From contig JAKVAO010000036.1 in the NCBI GenBank assembly GCA_022447685.1, forward strand, positions 1-25,800: a stretch of 25,800 bases of DNA, given 5' to 3'. Position numbers and translations under genes: made by a program. Below, one piece after another: positions 16,302-23,133 of the stretch; within the stretch, counting starts at the first letter, position 1, and every line of letters begins with the position of its first letter. The DNA comes from Candidatus Caenarcanales bacterium. GTDB taxonomy: Bacteria; Cyanobacteriota; Vampirovibrionia; LMEP-6097. A model generated the notes under the pieces. It was not told where the DNA came from. It searched no databases and saw nothing but the letters and a program-made list of their open reading frames with translations.

Positions 16302-16347
16302 TTATTTACCGCAAGATTTGCGGTGATTAGAGTGGTTATTTACCGCA
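16302..16347 (+). repeat. Hairpin and short direct repeat in an intergenic gap
   Basis: TTATTTACCGCA occurs at 16302-16313 and again at 16336-16347. The first copy overlaps a perfect hairpin ACCGCAA-GAT-TTGCGGT (16308-16324). It lies 45 bp after the 294-aa gene and could end that transcript, although no T tract follows, or bind a regulator of the next gene. Confidence 0.35.
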
Positions 16348-16401
16348 TAAACAAATCATCTCTCAAAAAGAAAAATATGCTAGATTAATTCATGCAAGGT
16401 C

Positions 16402-17058
16402 ATGAATACAAAAAAAATCTTTTCCCTTTTACTACTATTACTTTTAAGCCATAGTGCAGTAAACGCACATGTAGAGAGTATCAGTAGGAATAAGGCTTCA
16501 GAAAATTCATGGATAAGAGTCAAAGGTGAAAACTTACAAAACGCTAGCAGTTGCTTTGAATTCCCTAGTAACGCCGATTTAGAAGCCAAAGCTTGCAAAG
16601 AACTATAAGTAAGAAGTAACAGTAAAGGCACTGTAGCCAAAATTCTTCTACCTTCAGTTAATGAAGAAAGCGAAGGTAAACTAATAATCAGAACACAAGA
16701 AAATGAAAAAGTTCAAGAGTTCCCAATGATCATCACCAGTAGAGCAGTTGCTAGAACTAGGAGTTCTAATCAAAACGGAGGAAGCATTGTAGGAAACATA
16801 GTAGGATGTTCGGGGCTAGCTAATAATAGTTTTTCTGTTCATCTAGCAGGAGTTTCAGGCTCTGTTCAATTAGACTCGAGTAGAGACTTTAGTTTTACAA
16901 ATGTTGCAACTGGCACATACACTCTTATAGTTCAACAATACGGCATGGAAGCAGCTAGACAAGAAAATATAAAAGTAAGTTCTGGATCAGCAACAAGAGC
17001 TGGAAGCATTCTAATTAAAGACTGTGGCGGAGTTCCAGATATAGTCCCACAACCTTAA
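16402..17058 (+). pseudogene. Secreted IPT/TIG-like plus CarboxypepD_reg-like protein interrupted by an in-frame TAA
   Basis: A single reading frame runs 219 codons from ATG 16402 to TAA 17056-17058, interrupted once by TAA at 16606-16608 (codon 69). Residues 1-22 form a signal peptide (MNTKKIFSLLLLLLLSHSAV, then NA). The part before the stop, WIRVKGENLQNASSCFEFP, resembles an IPT/TIG-type Ig fold that appears to continue after the stop (TVAKILLPSVNEESEGKLII). Residues about 128-200 resemble a carboxypeptidase-regulatory-like domain (GNIVGC, DFSFTNVATGTYTLIVQQYG). Because the stop lies within the first domain, a nonsense mutation is the simplest explanation; sequencing error or readthrough are alternatives. 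The next gene, also damaged, starts 10 bp later and was probably cotranscribed. Confidence 0.65.
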
Positions 17059-17068
17059 GGAATTTAAA

Positions 17069-17480
17069 ATGAGAAAAACATATCTAATATTAATACTATT
17101 TACACTAATAATTTCAAACATTAAGCAAGAAGCCCAAGCATCTTCCACTCCCTATCTAGGTGAAATCATGATGTTTGGTGGCAATTACTGTCCTAGAGGA
17201 TGGGTCCGTGCAGATGGCAGCCAGATGCATAAGTGCACAAATTCCTTCTCACAACCATAGTTACAACTTTGTTGTTAAAGAAGGTCGTGGAGTGAAAAGC
17301 GATGCAACTAATTCATCAATTGCAGAATCTGGCATATATAGAGATTCTGGAAATATAACAACATTTTCAAGTCAGATAACTAATAACAGTGGTGGCAACC
17401 AAGCTCACCAAAATATGCAACCGTACAATGTTGTGACGCTTTGCATTGCTACTGAGGGTGTGTATCCTCGGAGGAATTAA
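17069..17480 (+). pseudogene. Microcystin-dependent-protein-type tail-collar protein with internal frameshifting deletion
   Basis: The 5' part has a signal peptide (MRKTYLILILFTLIISNIKQ, ending AQA) and the collar-domain opening YLGEIMMFGGNYCPRGWVRA, DGSQMH. In this family that is followed by about 60 residues containing a TTYGGDG-like and a LPDLRGR-like segment, then a MPSHNH-like motif. Here the sequence jumps directly, and one frame over, to AQIPSHNHSYNFVV, ending with HQNMQPYNVVTLCIA. Thus roughly 150-180 bp appear deleted around 17225-17240, leaving a TAG at 17258-17260 in the original frame. The gene cannot make a complete domain. An AAGGAA site precedes the ATG. It converges with the photolyase gene, 10 bp apart. 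Confidence 0.7.
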
Positions 17481-17490
17481 ACGAAGAAGC

Positions 17491-18972
17491 TTACTTAGCA
17501 GATTGAACATGGGTATCCAAAATCTTCTGCTTATAATACTTAGCTTCAGGAGAATTCTTCACAGCCCATAAATCTTCTTTTGCTCTTCTATAAGAACTTT
17601 CATAATCCACAATTGGATCTAAGTAATTCTTGAAGAATAATAACTGCTCACCAGGCTTGCGGACTCTGTGAATCAACTCAGTAGGAGTATCTTGTAACTC
17701 AGGAATCCACTTCCTAACGAACAATGCATCTGGGTCCTGTCTCTCACACTGCAAGAAAGGATTATAAATCCTTATAGTATTCACACCTGTAGTACCAGCC
17801 TGCATCTGTAATTGAGGATAATGAATCCCAGGCTCATAATCAAGAAAGACACTAGCCAAATAATCTGAGATACAACGCCAATCCTGCCATAGAATATGAG
17901 TAAAGAAAGAAGCTAACATCGCACGCATTCTAAAATTAATATAACCAGTAGCTCTAAGACAGCGCATAGAAGCGTCTACCAGAGGGAAGCCAGTCATACC
18001 ATTCTCAAAAGACTCTATAAGCTCATGGTTATCCTCTGTTCTAATATAGTTGAAAGCAGGATTCTGATTCTGAAACTCCATTTCAGATTCGGTTTCAAAT
18101 TTCTGAATAAAATGTGAGCGCCAGAAAAGGCGAGATTTAAATGCAGATAAATTTCTCTTCTCCCAGCTATCTTCACTAGCATTATATTTACATTGATAAG
18201 CATTGAAGACTTGTTTGAGACTAAGATTACCCCAACTAAGATATGGAGCAAGTCTACTACAAGATTCCTGAGCAAGACTAGGTTTAGATATATGTTTATT
18301 GTAATTTTGGAAACGTCCCTCGAAAAAGCTTCTCATAAAAGCTTTAGCTAAAGTCTCACCGCCATGCAGCACTTGGCTAAAATCAATTTTCAAAAAAGGC
18401 TTAATCTGCCTGAAAGAAAGATTCTTAAACTCAAGCAACATTTGTGCCATCTCATAATTAGAGAGATTGACAGTATTTAAAGCAGCTAAATCAAAATCAT
18501 AATCTCTCACTTTAAGCTTAGCTAGAAACTTACTATTCCAAGATTTACGATTCTTAAGACCACGCATAACACCATTGAGTTCACATTCAGTCCAATTAAT
18601 ATTACGGTACTGAAAAAAATCTTTCATCCTCAGATCACGTTCATAGCTAATTGCGTTACCTACTTCTTGATGAGAGAAAACGTTCTGGATTTGAAATTTC
18701 TGCTCCAGCTTAACTATTAGATCCTCAATAGCTTCTTCAAAAACATAAAGACGCTTATTCAGATCTCTCAACCTAAGTTCCATATCCAGTAATGAGTCAT
18801 AGATAAAAGACTCATGGAACTCAGACCAATCAGCACTCATAGTAATGTCAGGCTCAAAACTGTAAAAGATAAAAACCGGCAATCCAGCTTCAATAGCTCT
18901 AAATATCGGCTCATGGTCGCTTAAGCGTAAATCACGCTTTAGCCAGACTAGAGATATTTTTTCTTCCTGCAA
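17491..18972 (-). CDS. Photolyase/cryptochrome family flavoprotein
   Basis: The family uses blue light and FAD to repair UV-made pyrimidine dimers or to signal. This 493-residue protein has the N-terminal antenna domain (SLVWLKRDLRLSDHEPIFRA) and the C-terminal FAD domain: RLAPYLSWGNLS, SAFKSRLFWRSHFIQKF, GMTGFPLVDASMRCLRATGY, INFRMRAMLASFFTHILWQDW and YNPFLQCERQDPDALFVRKW. GIHYPQLQMQAGTTGVNTIR replaces the usual GGWQW-type stretch of class I CPD photolyases, which points to a less studied bacterial subgroup, so dimer repair is likely but not certain. Start is TTG at 18970-18972, fixed by AAGGAG five bases upstream. It is 12 bp downstream of the DUF2721 gene and probably shares its promoter. 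Confidence 0.9.
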   Translation of the reverse strand: MQEEKISLVWLKRDLRLSDHEPIFRAIEAGLPVFIFYSFEPDITMSADWSEFHESFIYDSLLDMELRLRDLNKRLYVFEEAIEDLIVKLEQKFQIQNVFSHQEVGNAISYERDLRMKDFFQYRNINWTECELNGVMRGLKNRKSWNSKFLAKLKVRDYDFDLAALNTVNLSNYEMAQMLLEFKNLSFRQIKPFLKIDFSQVLHGGETLAKAFMRSFFEGRFQNYNKHISKPSLAQESCSRLAPYLSWGNLSLKQVFNAYQCKYNASEDSWEKRNLSAFKSRLFWRSHFIQKFETESEMEFQNQNPAFNYIRTEDNHELIESFENGMTGFPLVDASMRCLRATGYINFRMRAMLASFFTHILWQDWRCISDYLASVFLDYEPGIHYPQLQMQAGTTGVNTIRIYNPFLQCERQDPDALFVRKWIPELQDTPTELIHRVRKPGEQLLFFKNYLDPIVDYESSYRRAKEDLWAVKNSPEAKYYKQKILDTHVQSAK

Positions 18973-18984
18973 ATAATACTCCTT

Positions 18985-19380
18985 CTACAACTCCGCATAG
19001 CCCTCTATTATCTTCAAAGAGAGAGCAGTCTCCATCATTAACTGAACTGCAGTTACAAGAATCAATAAAACATTAATAACTGACAAAACTTGACTCACAA
19101 AGCCAGAAAAGTCCAAGTGTGGGAAGATCGAAATCACCAAACTATTAACAGTCATAAGAGAAATACTCACATAAAGTAAAAAAAGAGCGTTTCTCAGGAA
19201 GTGAGCACGGCTAATTTGACGAGAAACATAACTTTCAGGGTAAGTTTTCTTCTCCAAAGTATTAGAATACTCAATCAAACGTCTCTTGAGCGTGCCATAC
19301 CTAGCAGAAGTAGACAAAATCAGCAGTCCAACTCCAGACAAAAGGTTAAAGGGCAAGTTCATAAACTCAAAAAAGTTCAC
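18985..19380 (-). CDS. DUF2721-family membrane protein
   Basis: At 131 residues or fewer this has three hydrophobic segments (about 10-26, 64-86 and 96-120) with a basic loop RYGTLKRRLIEYS and the QISRAHFLRNALFLLYVS block followed by LMMETALSLKI, matching the DUF2721 pattern. The family's function is unknown. The longest frame starts at GTG 19378-19380, but the promoter -10 box occupies 19381-19386 and transcription would begin inside the first codons, so the ATG at 19360-19362 (residue 7, preceded by TTTGAG) is the better start, giving 125 residues. It leads the unit with the photolyase. Confidence 0.75.
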   Translation of the reverse strand: MNFFEFMNLPFNLLSGVGLLILSTSARYGTLKRRLIEYSNTLEKKTYPESYVSRQISRAHFLRNALFLLYVSISLMTVNSLVISIFPHLDFSGFVSQVLSVINVLLILVTAVQLMMETALSLKIIEGYAEL

Positions 19381-19404
19381 ATTTTAAATATACACAGTTA
19401 AAAT
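19376..19404 (+). promoter_or_regulatory. Candidate promoter of the GH16 gene
   Basis: Plus strand: -35 TTCACA (19376-19381), 17-bp spacer, -10 TAAAAT (19399-19404). Transcription would start near 19411, giving a leader of about 78 nt that holds two tiny ORFs before the GH16 start. Confidence 0.4.
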
Positions 19405-19409
19405 ATCAA
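19381..19409 (-). promoter_or_regulatory. Promoter of the DUF2721-photolyase unit
   Basis: Minus strand: -35 TTGATA (19404-19409), 17-bp spacer, -10 TAAAAT (19381-19386). It overlaps a plus-strand promoter candidate for the GH16 gene, so the two units probably compete or are coordinated. Confidence 0.5.
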
Positions 19410-19441
19410 AAAAACATAAGGAGTTAGCAAATGCAGAAACT

Positions 19442-19486
19442 ATGAGTGAATTGATAGAATCTAGAAAAGCTAAGATAATAGACTAA
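19442..19486 (+). CDS. Possible 14-codon leader ORF before the GH16 gene
   Basis: An AAGGAG site (19418-19423) is followed seven bases later by ATG-CAG-AAA-CTA-TGA (19431-19445). Its stop overlaps the ATG of a second tiny ORF encoding MSELIESRKAKIID, which ends two bases before the GH16 ATG. This chain could be a leader peptide system or the remnant of a frameshifted small gene; chance is possible. Confidence 0.2.
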   Translation: MSELIESRKAKIID

Positions 19487-19488
19487 AG

Positions 19489-20388
19489 ATGAGAGACTTA
19501 CTAGTAATAATTATTTCGGTGCTATACATAGCTTCTTTAAACCTGCAAGCAAATGCTATAAACACTATCCCTCCAATAGGAGGAAAATGGAAATTAGTTC
19601 TAAATGAAGAATTCAATGAATTCAACCCTAAACTTTGGTCCAAAGGTGACAGCTGGAAAGATCCTATCCCACCAAGAAATGCCATAAATTTCTTCAATGA
19701 CGAAAATCTCGAATTCTTAGACGGCAAAATACTTTTAAATATAAAAAAAGATGAACTAGTTTACCTAAAAAAAGACAAGAGCAAAGCCAAATACGATTAT
19801 AGTACTGGAGCAATTAATAGTTTCGGAAAATTCAAATTCAAATATGGTTACATAGAGGCTTCAATAAAAGCCCCAAGCAGTGAAGGTCTATGGTCTGCCT
19901 TCTGGTTAATGCCAGATAGGCGCTTCCAAGATAGTGACAAGGTCCAAAAAGGAATCAGGTCAACATTTATAGAAAGCAAAAACGATAAGTATCTATCTGG
20001 TAGAGGTATGGAGATAGATATCATGGAGCAGCTCAGTGAGTGGGATCACCACAAATTCAGCTATGCACTTCACTGGGATGGTTACAAAGAAGCAATGCAA
20101 TCTTTTGAAGGACGCTACACTATAAAACATAAGAGGAGTGACTTTGTGAGATTCGGTCTCTATTGGGCTCCAAAACAGTTAATATGGTTTGCAAATGGAG
20201 AGAAGGTCGCCGAATATAGATCAGGCAGAATTGCAGATGTACCAATGTATATAATCTTGAATAACTTTGTTGGAGGCTGGGCTAAGCAGCTTAAGGAATA
20301 TTCAGGCTTACCTGATGCCATGGTAGTTGACTATCTCAGAGTGTGGCAGAGAACGAATGCTAAGCCCCCAAAAGCCTCGACTAATTAA
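19489..20388 (+). CDS. Secreted GH16 family glycoside hydrolase
   Basis: GH16 enzymes cut beta-1,3/1,4-glucans and marine galactans through a retaining mechanism. This 299-residue protein has a signal peptide cleaved after ANA (residue 23) and one catalytic domain beginning WKLVLNEEFNEFNPKLW. Other blocks are YGYIEASIKAP, GLWSAFWLMP, the catalytic motif EIDIMEQ (nucleophile Glu175, acid/base Glu180), SYALHWDG, YWAPKQLIWFANGEKV and VVDYLRVWQR. No binding module follows. The subfamily, and so the substrate, cannot be settled by eye. The ribosome-binding site is poor and translation may be coupled to the tiny ORF just upstream. The 3' end overlaps the convergent reading frame by 8 bp. Confidence 0.92.
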   Translation: MRDLLVIIISVLYIASLNLQANAINTIPPIGGKWKLVLNEEFNEFNPKLWSKGDSWKDPIPPRNAINFFNDENLEFLDGKILLNIKKDELVYLKKDKSKAKYDYSTGAINSFGKFKFKYGYIEASIKAPSSEGLWSAFWLMPDRRFQDSDKVQKGIRSTFIESKNDKYLSGRGMEIDIMEQLSEWDHHKFSYALHWDGYKEAMQSFEGRYTIKHKRSDFVRFGLYWAPKQLIWFANGEKVAEYRSGRIADVPMYIILNNFVGGWAKQLKEYSGLPDAMVVDYLRVWQRTNAKPPKASTN

Positions 20389-21334
20389 GTTCTTTTATTT
20401 GCTCAAAAATTGAGATTTCCTCGAAAGGAACCTCAAATGAAACAAACTTAGCATTATACTTATTAAAATCAAAACCACCGATGTCACTATCATTGATTCT
20501 AATGTAACTAGGCTTCATCTCCAATGACCTAGCGATTTTCACCGCATTATTATAACTACAGATAGCACCTATTTTCTTAGGGTTTTTGATAGATTTATCG
20601 TCATAGATATTATGCAAATGCTCAGTAATAGCTTTAAGCAAAGCAGTGAAAGAAAATTTATTATTAGCAGTCACAGAGTGAACGATGAAAGAATAATCAT
20701 CACAGCAATGCTCAACCAAATTATCTTCTGATATAGAAGGGTAACTATGTCCATCTTCACGATCAAGGTTTTAAAAATGATCAAAAGCATTTTGCTTTAG
20801 AGTAAAACAAGTAGCCTGCGCTGCAACATGATCGTTCTTCTCAACCACTGCAAAAGATTTAGAGCAAGAGACTTGAATAAGCTTCTTAAGACGTTCTGGA
20901 TCATTCGGGTTTGCCTGTAAACTCGATTCATGGCTATAGCACAACTCTGTACTCTCCTCCAAAATCAAACCTGCATTATCTTTCAAATTAACAGTAATAT
21001 AATCAGCTTCATGGTATCTTGCCACCATCTCACGGATATTCATAAGATTCAAAGTCTCATCTAAAAACTCTTCAACCCTTTCAATATGAATTTGATCTTC
21101 AGCTTCCTTAGCTTCACCAATAGCAAAACTTTGCTTCAACACAGCTTCAACCCTTTTCACATTCTCATTCATCCTCTCTGTACCAGGGTTATAAGATTGA
21201 TTGATTTGACGATTAACTTGATGATAACTTCCATAGTTCATCATCTCAGCAATTTCAACCTGTGAATAAGACTTATCTCTATGAAGCCAGAGCAAGAAAT
21301 CTTTGTAACTATCAAACCACATCAGCATAGCCAT
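20381..21334 (-). pseudogene. HTH-like protein gene split by a single in-frame TAA
   Basis: Two apparent genes are one continuous frame of 318 codons, from ATG 21332-21334 to TAA 20381-20383, broken only by TAA at 20771-20773. The first part (187 residues) starts MAMLMWFDSYKDFLLWLHRD and has a helix-turn-helix-like stretch, YSQVEIAEMMNYGSYHQVNR (about 23-42). The part after the stop reads NLDREDGHSYPSISEDNLVE with no ATG, GTG or TTG before the late TTG at 20717-20719, then continues as a plausible folded domain (DDYSFIVHSVTANNKFSFTA). The lack of a good second start, and the near-absence of other damage, suggest a recent nonsense mutation or a sequencing error. I recognise no family; a regulatory role is inferred from the HTH-like segment only. 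Confidence 0.6.
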
Positions 21335-21453
21335 GATGTTAACTATTTCTCACCAGTTTCTTTATAAAGCATGACAAAAATGAAGTTTTTTTTATCGTAT
21401 ATTTAGTTCTCAGATATTGATTAAATATTCCTTACAAAGCGGAGGAAGCAATC

Positions 21454-21666
21454 TTGAAAGAGGTTTCAATAGAAAAAAGAATTATCAATTCAATATTAGA
21501 TACGAATATAGATCCAAACTTATCCAAAGAGGCACAAGAACATATACAAAATTTCAAAAAGAATATCAATGTAAATAAAGTTCAGCACTATGATACTTTG
21601 AGCGAATTTTATCTAGAGCATTTTGCACATGAGTTAGTAAAACTTGATAGTCTCAATCTCAAGTGA
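21454..21666 (+). CDS. Small uncharacterised ORF, possibly the 5' part of a frameshifted gene
   Basis: A 70-residue soluble, charged, mostly helical product (MKEVSIEKRIINSILDTNID and onward) starts at TTG 21454-21456, with a strong GGAGG site eight bases upstream. Its 3' end overlaps the next frame by 23 bp. No family is recognised. It is either a genuine small protein translationally coupled to the next gene, or the N-terminus of a roughly 330-residue protein broken by a +1 shift between 21641 and 21666. It diverges from the split HTH-like gene across 119 bp. Confidence 0.55.
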   Translation: MKEVSIEKRIINSILDTNIDPNLSKEAQEHIQNFKKNINVNKVQHYDTLSEFYLEHFAHELVKLDSLNLK

Positions 21667-22450
21667 CCTAGAGAATAACTTACAAATTAGTATAAATCTA
21701 GCTGAAGCTTGTGAAGAAATACTTGAAATTAGCAATAATAATTTAAGTAAAGAACAAGAATTTCATTTCACTGTAGATTTCTGTGATCTAATCCTATACA
21801 CACTTAGTTCAATTTATAGTTCTAGAATTTATCTTGCTCTATTTGAAGAAATAGAATTGGATCAAGTTTCAGACCTCAAGTCAATTCGCCTAATTCTCAA
21901 AAAAATCTTCTCAATGTACCACAGAAGCTATATCCCTGAAATATTAATAGTTTTCCCACTAAACCTAAAGCTTATAGAATCAAAACAAGGTAATTTTTTC
22001 TACGTACACTGGGATGATCAGCCTATGGGCAAAGACTTCATAAGCCCGATTAAACAAAAAAATCTAGATATAGATCTCAACGATTACAAAAACATAGACC
22101 CAAGATACAGAATAGAGAAGCTAGGAATCAAATTTATAGATATCTACGCAAATCAAGTCCCTCAAGATATACTCAAACAATGCAATGCAGGACTGAGTTT
22201 AAGCACCAAGTTAGATGATCAAAAAAAAGAATTTTTCTTCGCCATGAATGGCGGTAGCAATATAGAAACGGGAAGAAATCTAGTAGATAGAAGTAAAATC
22301 AACTGGCTTTACTCTAGAGATATTATTGATTTTTCCAAAAAAAACAAATGGACCATAAAACTAAAAGACATAGATAAAGTAATAAAAATCGCCCCCCAAA
22401 TCAAAGACGTATACATCTACATAAAGTTTGTAAAGAGATGGAAAATATAA
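21644..22450 (+). CDS. Uncharacterised protein, possibly the 3' part of a frameshifted gene
   Basis: This 268-residue frame opens at 21641 and its first usable start is TTG 21644-21646, which has no ribosome-binding site. The product has no signal peptide or clear membrane helix. It contains an N-terminal helical part (ENNLQISINLAEACEEILEI), an aromatic-rich central part (GNFFYVHWDDQPMGKDFISP) and a late block with AMNGGSNIETGRNLVDRSKI. I recognise no family. Because the previous frame ends at 21666 and reads naturally into this one, the two may be one gene. Its last 13 bp overlap the start of the DUF938 methyltransferase, implying a shared transcript. Confidence 0.6.
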   Translation: MIVSISSDLENNLQISINLAEACEEILEISNNNLSKEQEFHFTVDFCDLILYTLSSIYSSRIYLALFEEIELDQVSDLKSIRLILKKIFSMYHRSYIPEILIVFPLNLKLIESKQGNFFYVHWDDQPMGKDFISPIKQKNLDIDLNDYKNIDPRYRIEKLGIKFIDIYANQVPQDILKQCNAGLSLSTKLDDQKKEFFFAMNGGSNIETGRNLVDRSKINWLYSRDIIDFSKKNKWTIKLKDIDKVIKIAPQIKDVYIYIKFVKRWKI

Positions 22451-23091
22451 ATTCCAAGATCAGAGATTGCTATGCTAATTTTATTAGAGTAATGTCAAGT
22501 GAGAAACCATACTCTAGTTCTTGTGACCGTAATCGAGATCCAATTCTAAAAGTTCTCCAAGAACTAATAAGAGATAAGCATAAAAGTCTTTTGGAGATTG
22601 GTTCAGGGACAGGACAGCACGCAGTTTATTTATCAAAGCACTTCCCTCAGCTCAATTGGTTTTGTTCTGATACCGCTGATAAACTAGCAGGAATATCAAT
22701 GTGGATTGATGATTCTAATTCCAATATCAAAGATCCACTAGAATTTGAAATCATGAAGGATGAATTCCCTAAAGGTTCTTATGATTTATTATTCACGGCT
22801 AATACCTTTCATATTATGTCCTGGAAGCATGTTCAGCATTTGATTAACTTGTCAGGAAAAGCCTTAGAGCCTGAGGCTTTATTTCTAATCTATGGTCCAT
22901 TTAACTATGACGATAATTACACTTCAGAATCCAATGAAAATTTTGATCAATGGCTTAAAGATAGAGATCCTAATAGTGGCATCCGGAATTTTGAAGATTT
23001 AGTAGAAGAAATGAATGAAAATAGCTTTGAGTTCAAGAAAGATTTTGCTATGCCTGCTAATAATAGATTTTTGGTTTTTGAGAAGCATTAA
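22438..23091 (+). CDS. DUF938 (PF06080) SAM-dependent methyltransferase-like protein
   Basis: The 217-residue protein matches DUF938 closely: KPYSSSCDRNRDPILKVLQE near residues 23-42, the SAM-binding motif LLEIGSGTGQHAVY (51-64), NWFCSDTADKLAGISMW, ANTFHIMSWKHVQHL (121-135), YGPFNYD, then TSESNENFDQWLKDRDPNSG and AMPANNRFLVFEK. The Rossmann fold and glycine loop indicate SAM binding. The methyl acceptor of the family is not established. The ATG overlaps the previous gene by 13 bp and is preceded by AAAGAG, so it is the last or next-to-last gene of the unit starting at 21454. Confidence 0.88.
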   Translation: MENINSKIRDCYANFIRVMSSEKPYSSSCDRNRDPILKVLQELIRDKHKSLLEIGSGTGQHAVYLSKHFPQLNWFCSDTADKLAGISMWIDDSNSNIKDPLEFEIMKDEFPKGSYDLLFTANTFHIMSWKHVQHLINLSGKALEPEALFLIYGPFNYDDNYTSESNENFDQWLKDRDPNSGIRNFEDLVEEMNENSFEFKKDFAMPANNRFLVFEKH

Positions 23092-23102
23092 GATAAGACA
23101 TC

Positions 23103-23124
23103 AAGTAATTCAAAAAAATTACTT
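23103..23124. promoter_or_regulatory. AT-rich perfect hairpin/palindrome
   Basis: AAGTAATT (23103-23110) and AATTACTT (23117-23124) flank a 6-nt loop in the 42-bp gap between the DUF938 gene and the next one. It is too AT-rich for a confident terminator; an operator for the 276-aa gene is possible. Confidence 0.3.
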
Positions 23125-23133
23125 TGTATAAAC

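Noticed and set aside
17069..17480. Prophage remnant because of the tail-collar domain
   Set aside because: The protein has a signal peptide and no phage structural, lysis or integrase genes surround it; microcystin-dependent-type collar proteins occur as ordinary secreted proteins.
16606..20773. Genetic code with TAA reassigned
   Set aside because: TAA ends flhA, tgt and many other genes at their expected lengths, so only mutation, error or local readthrough remain.
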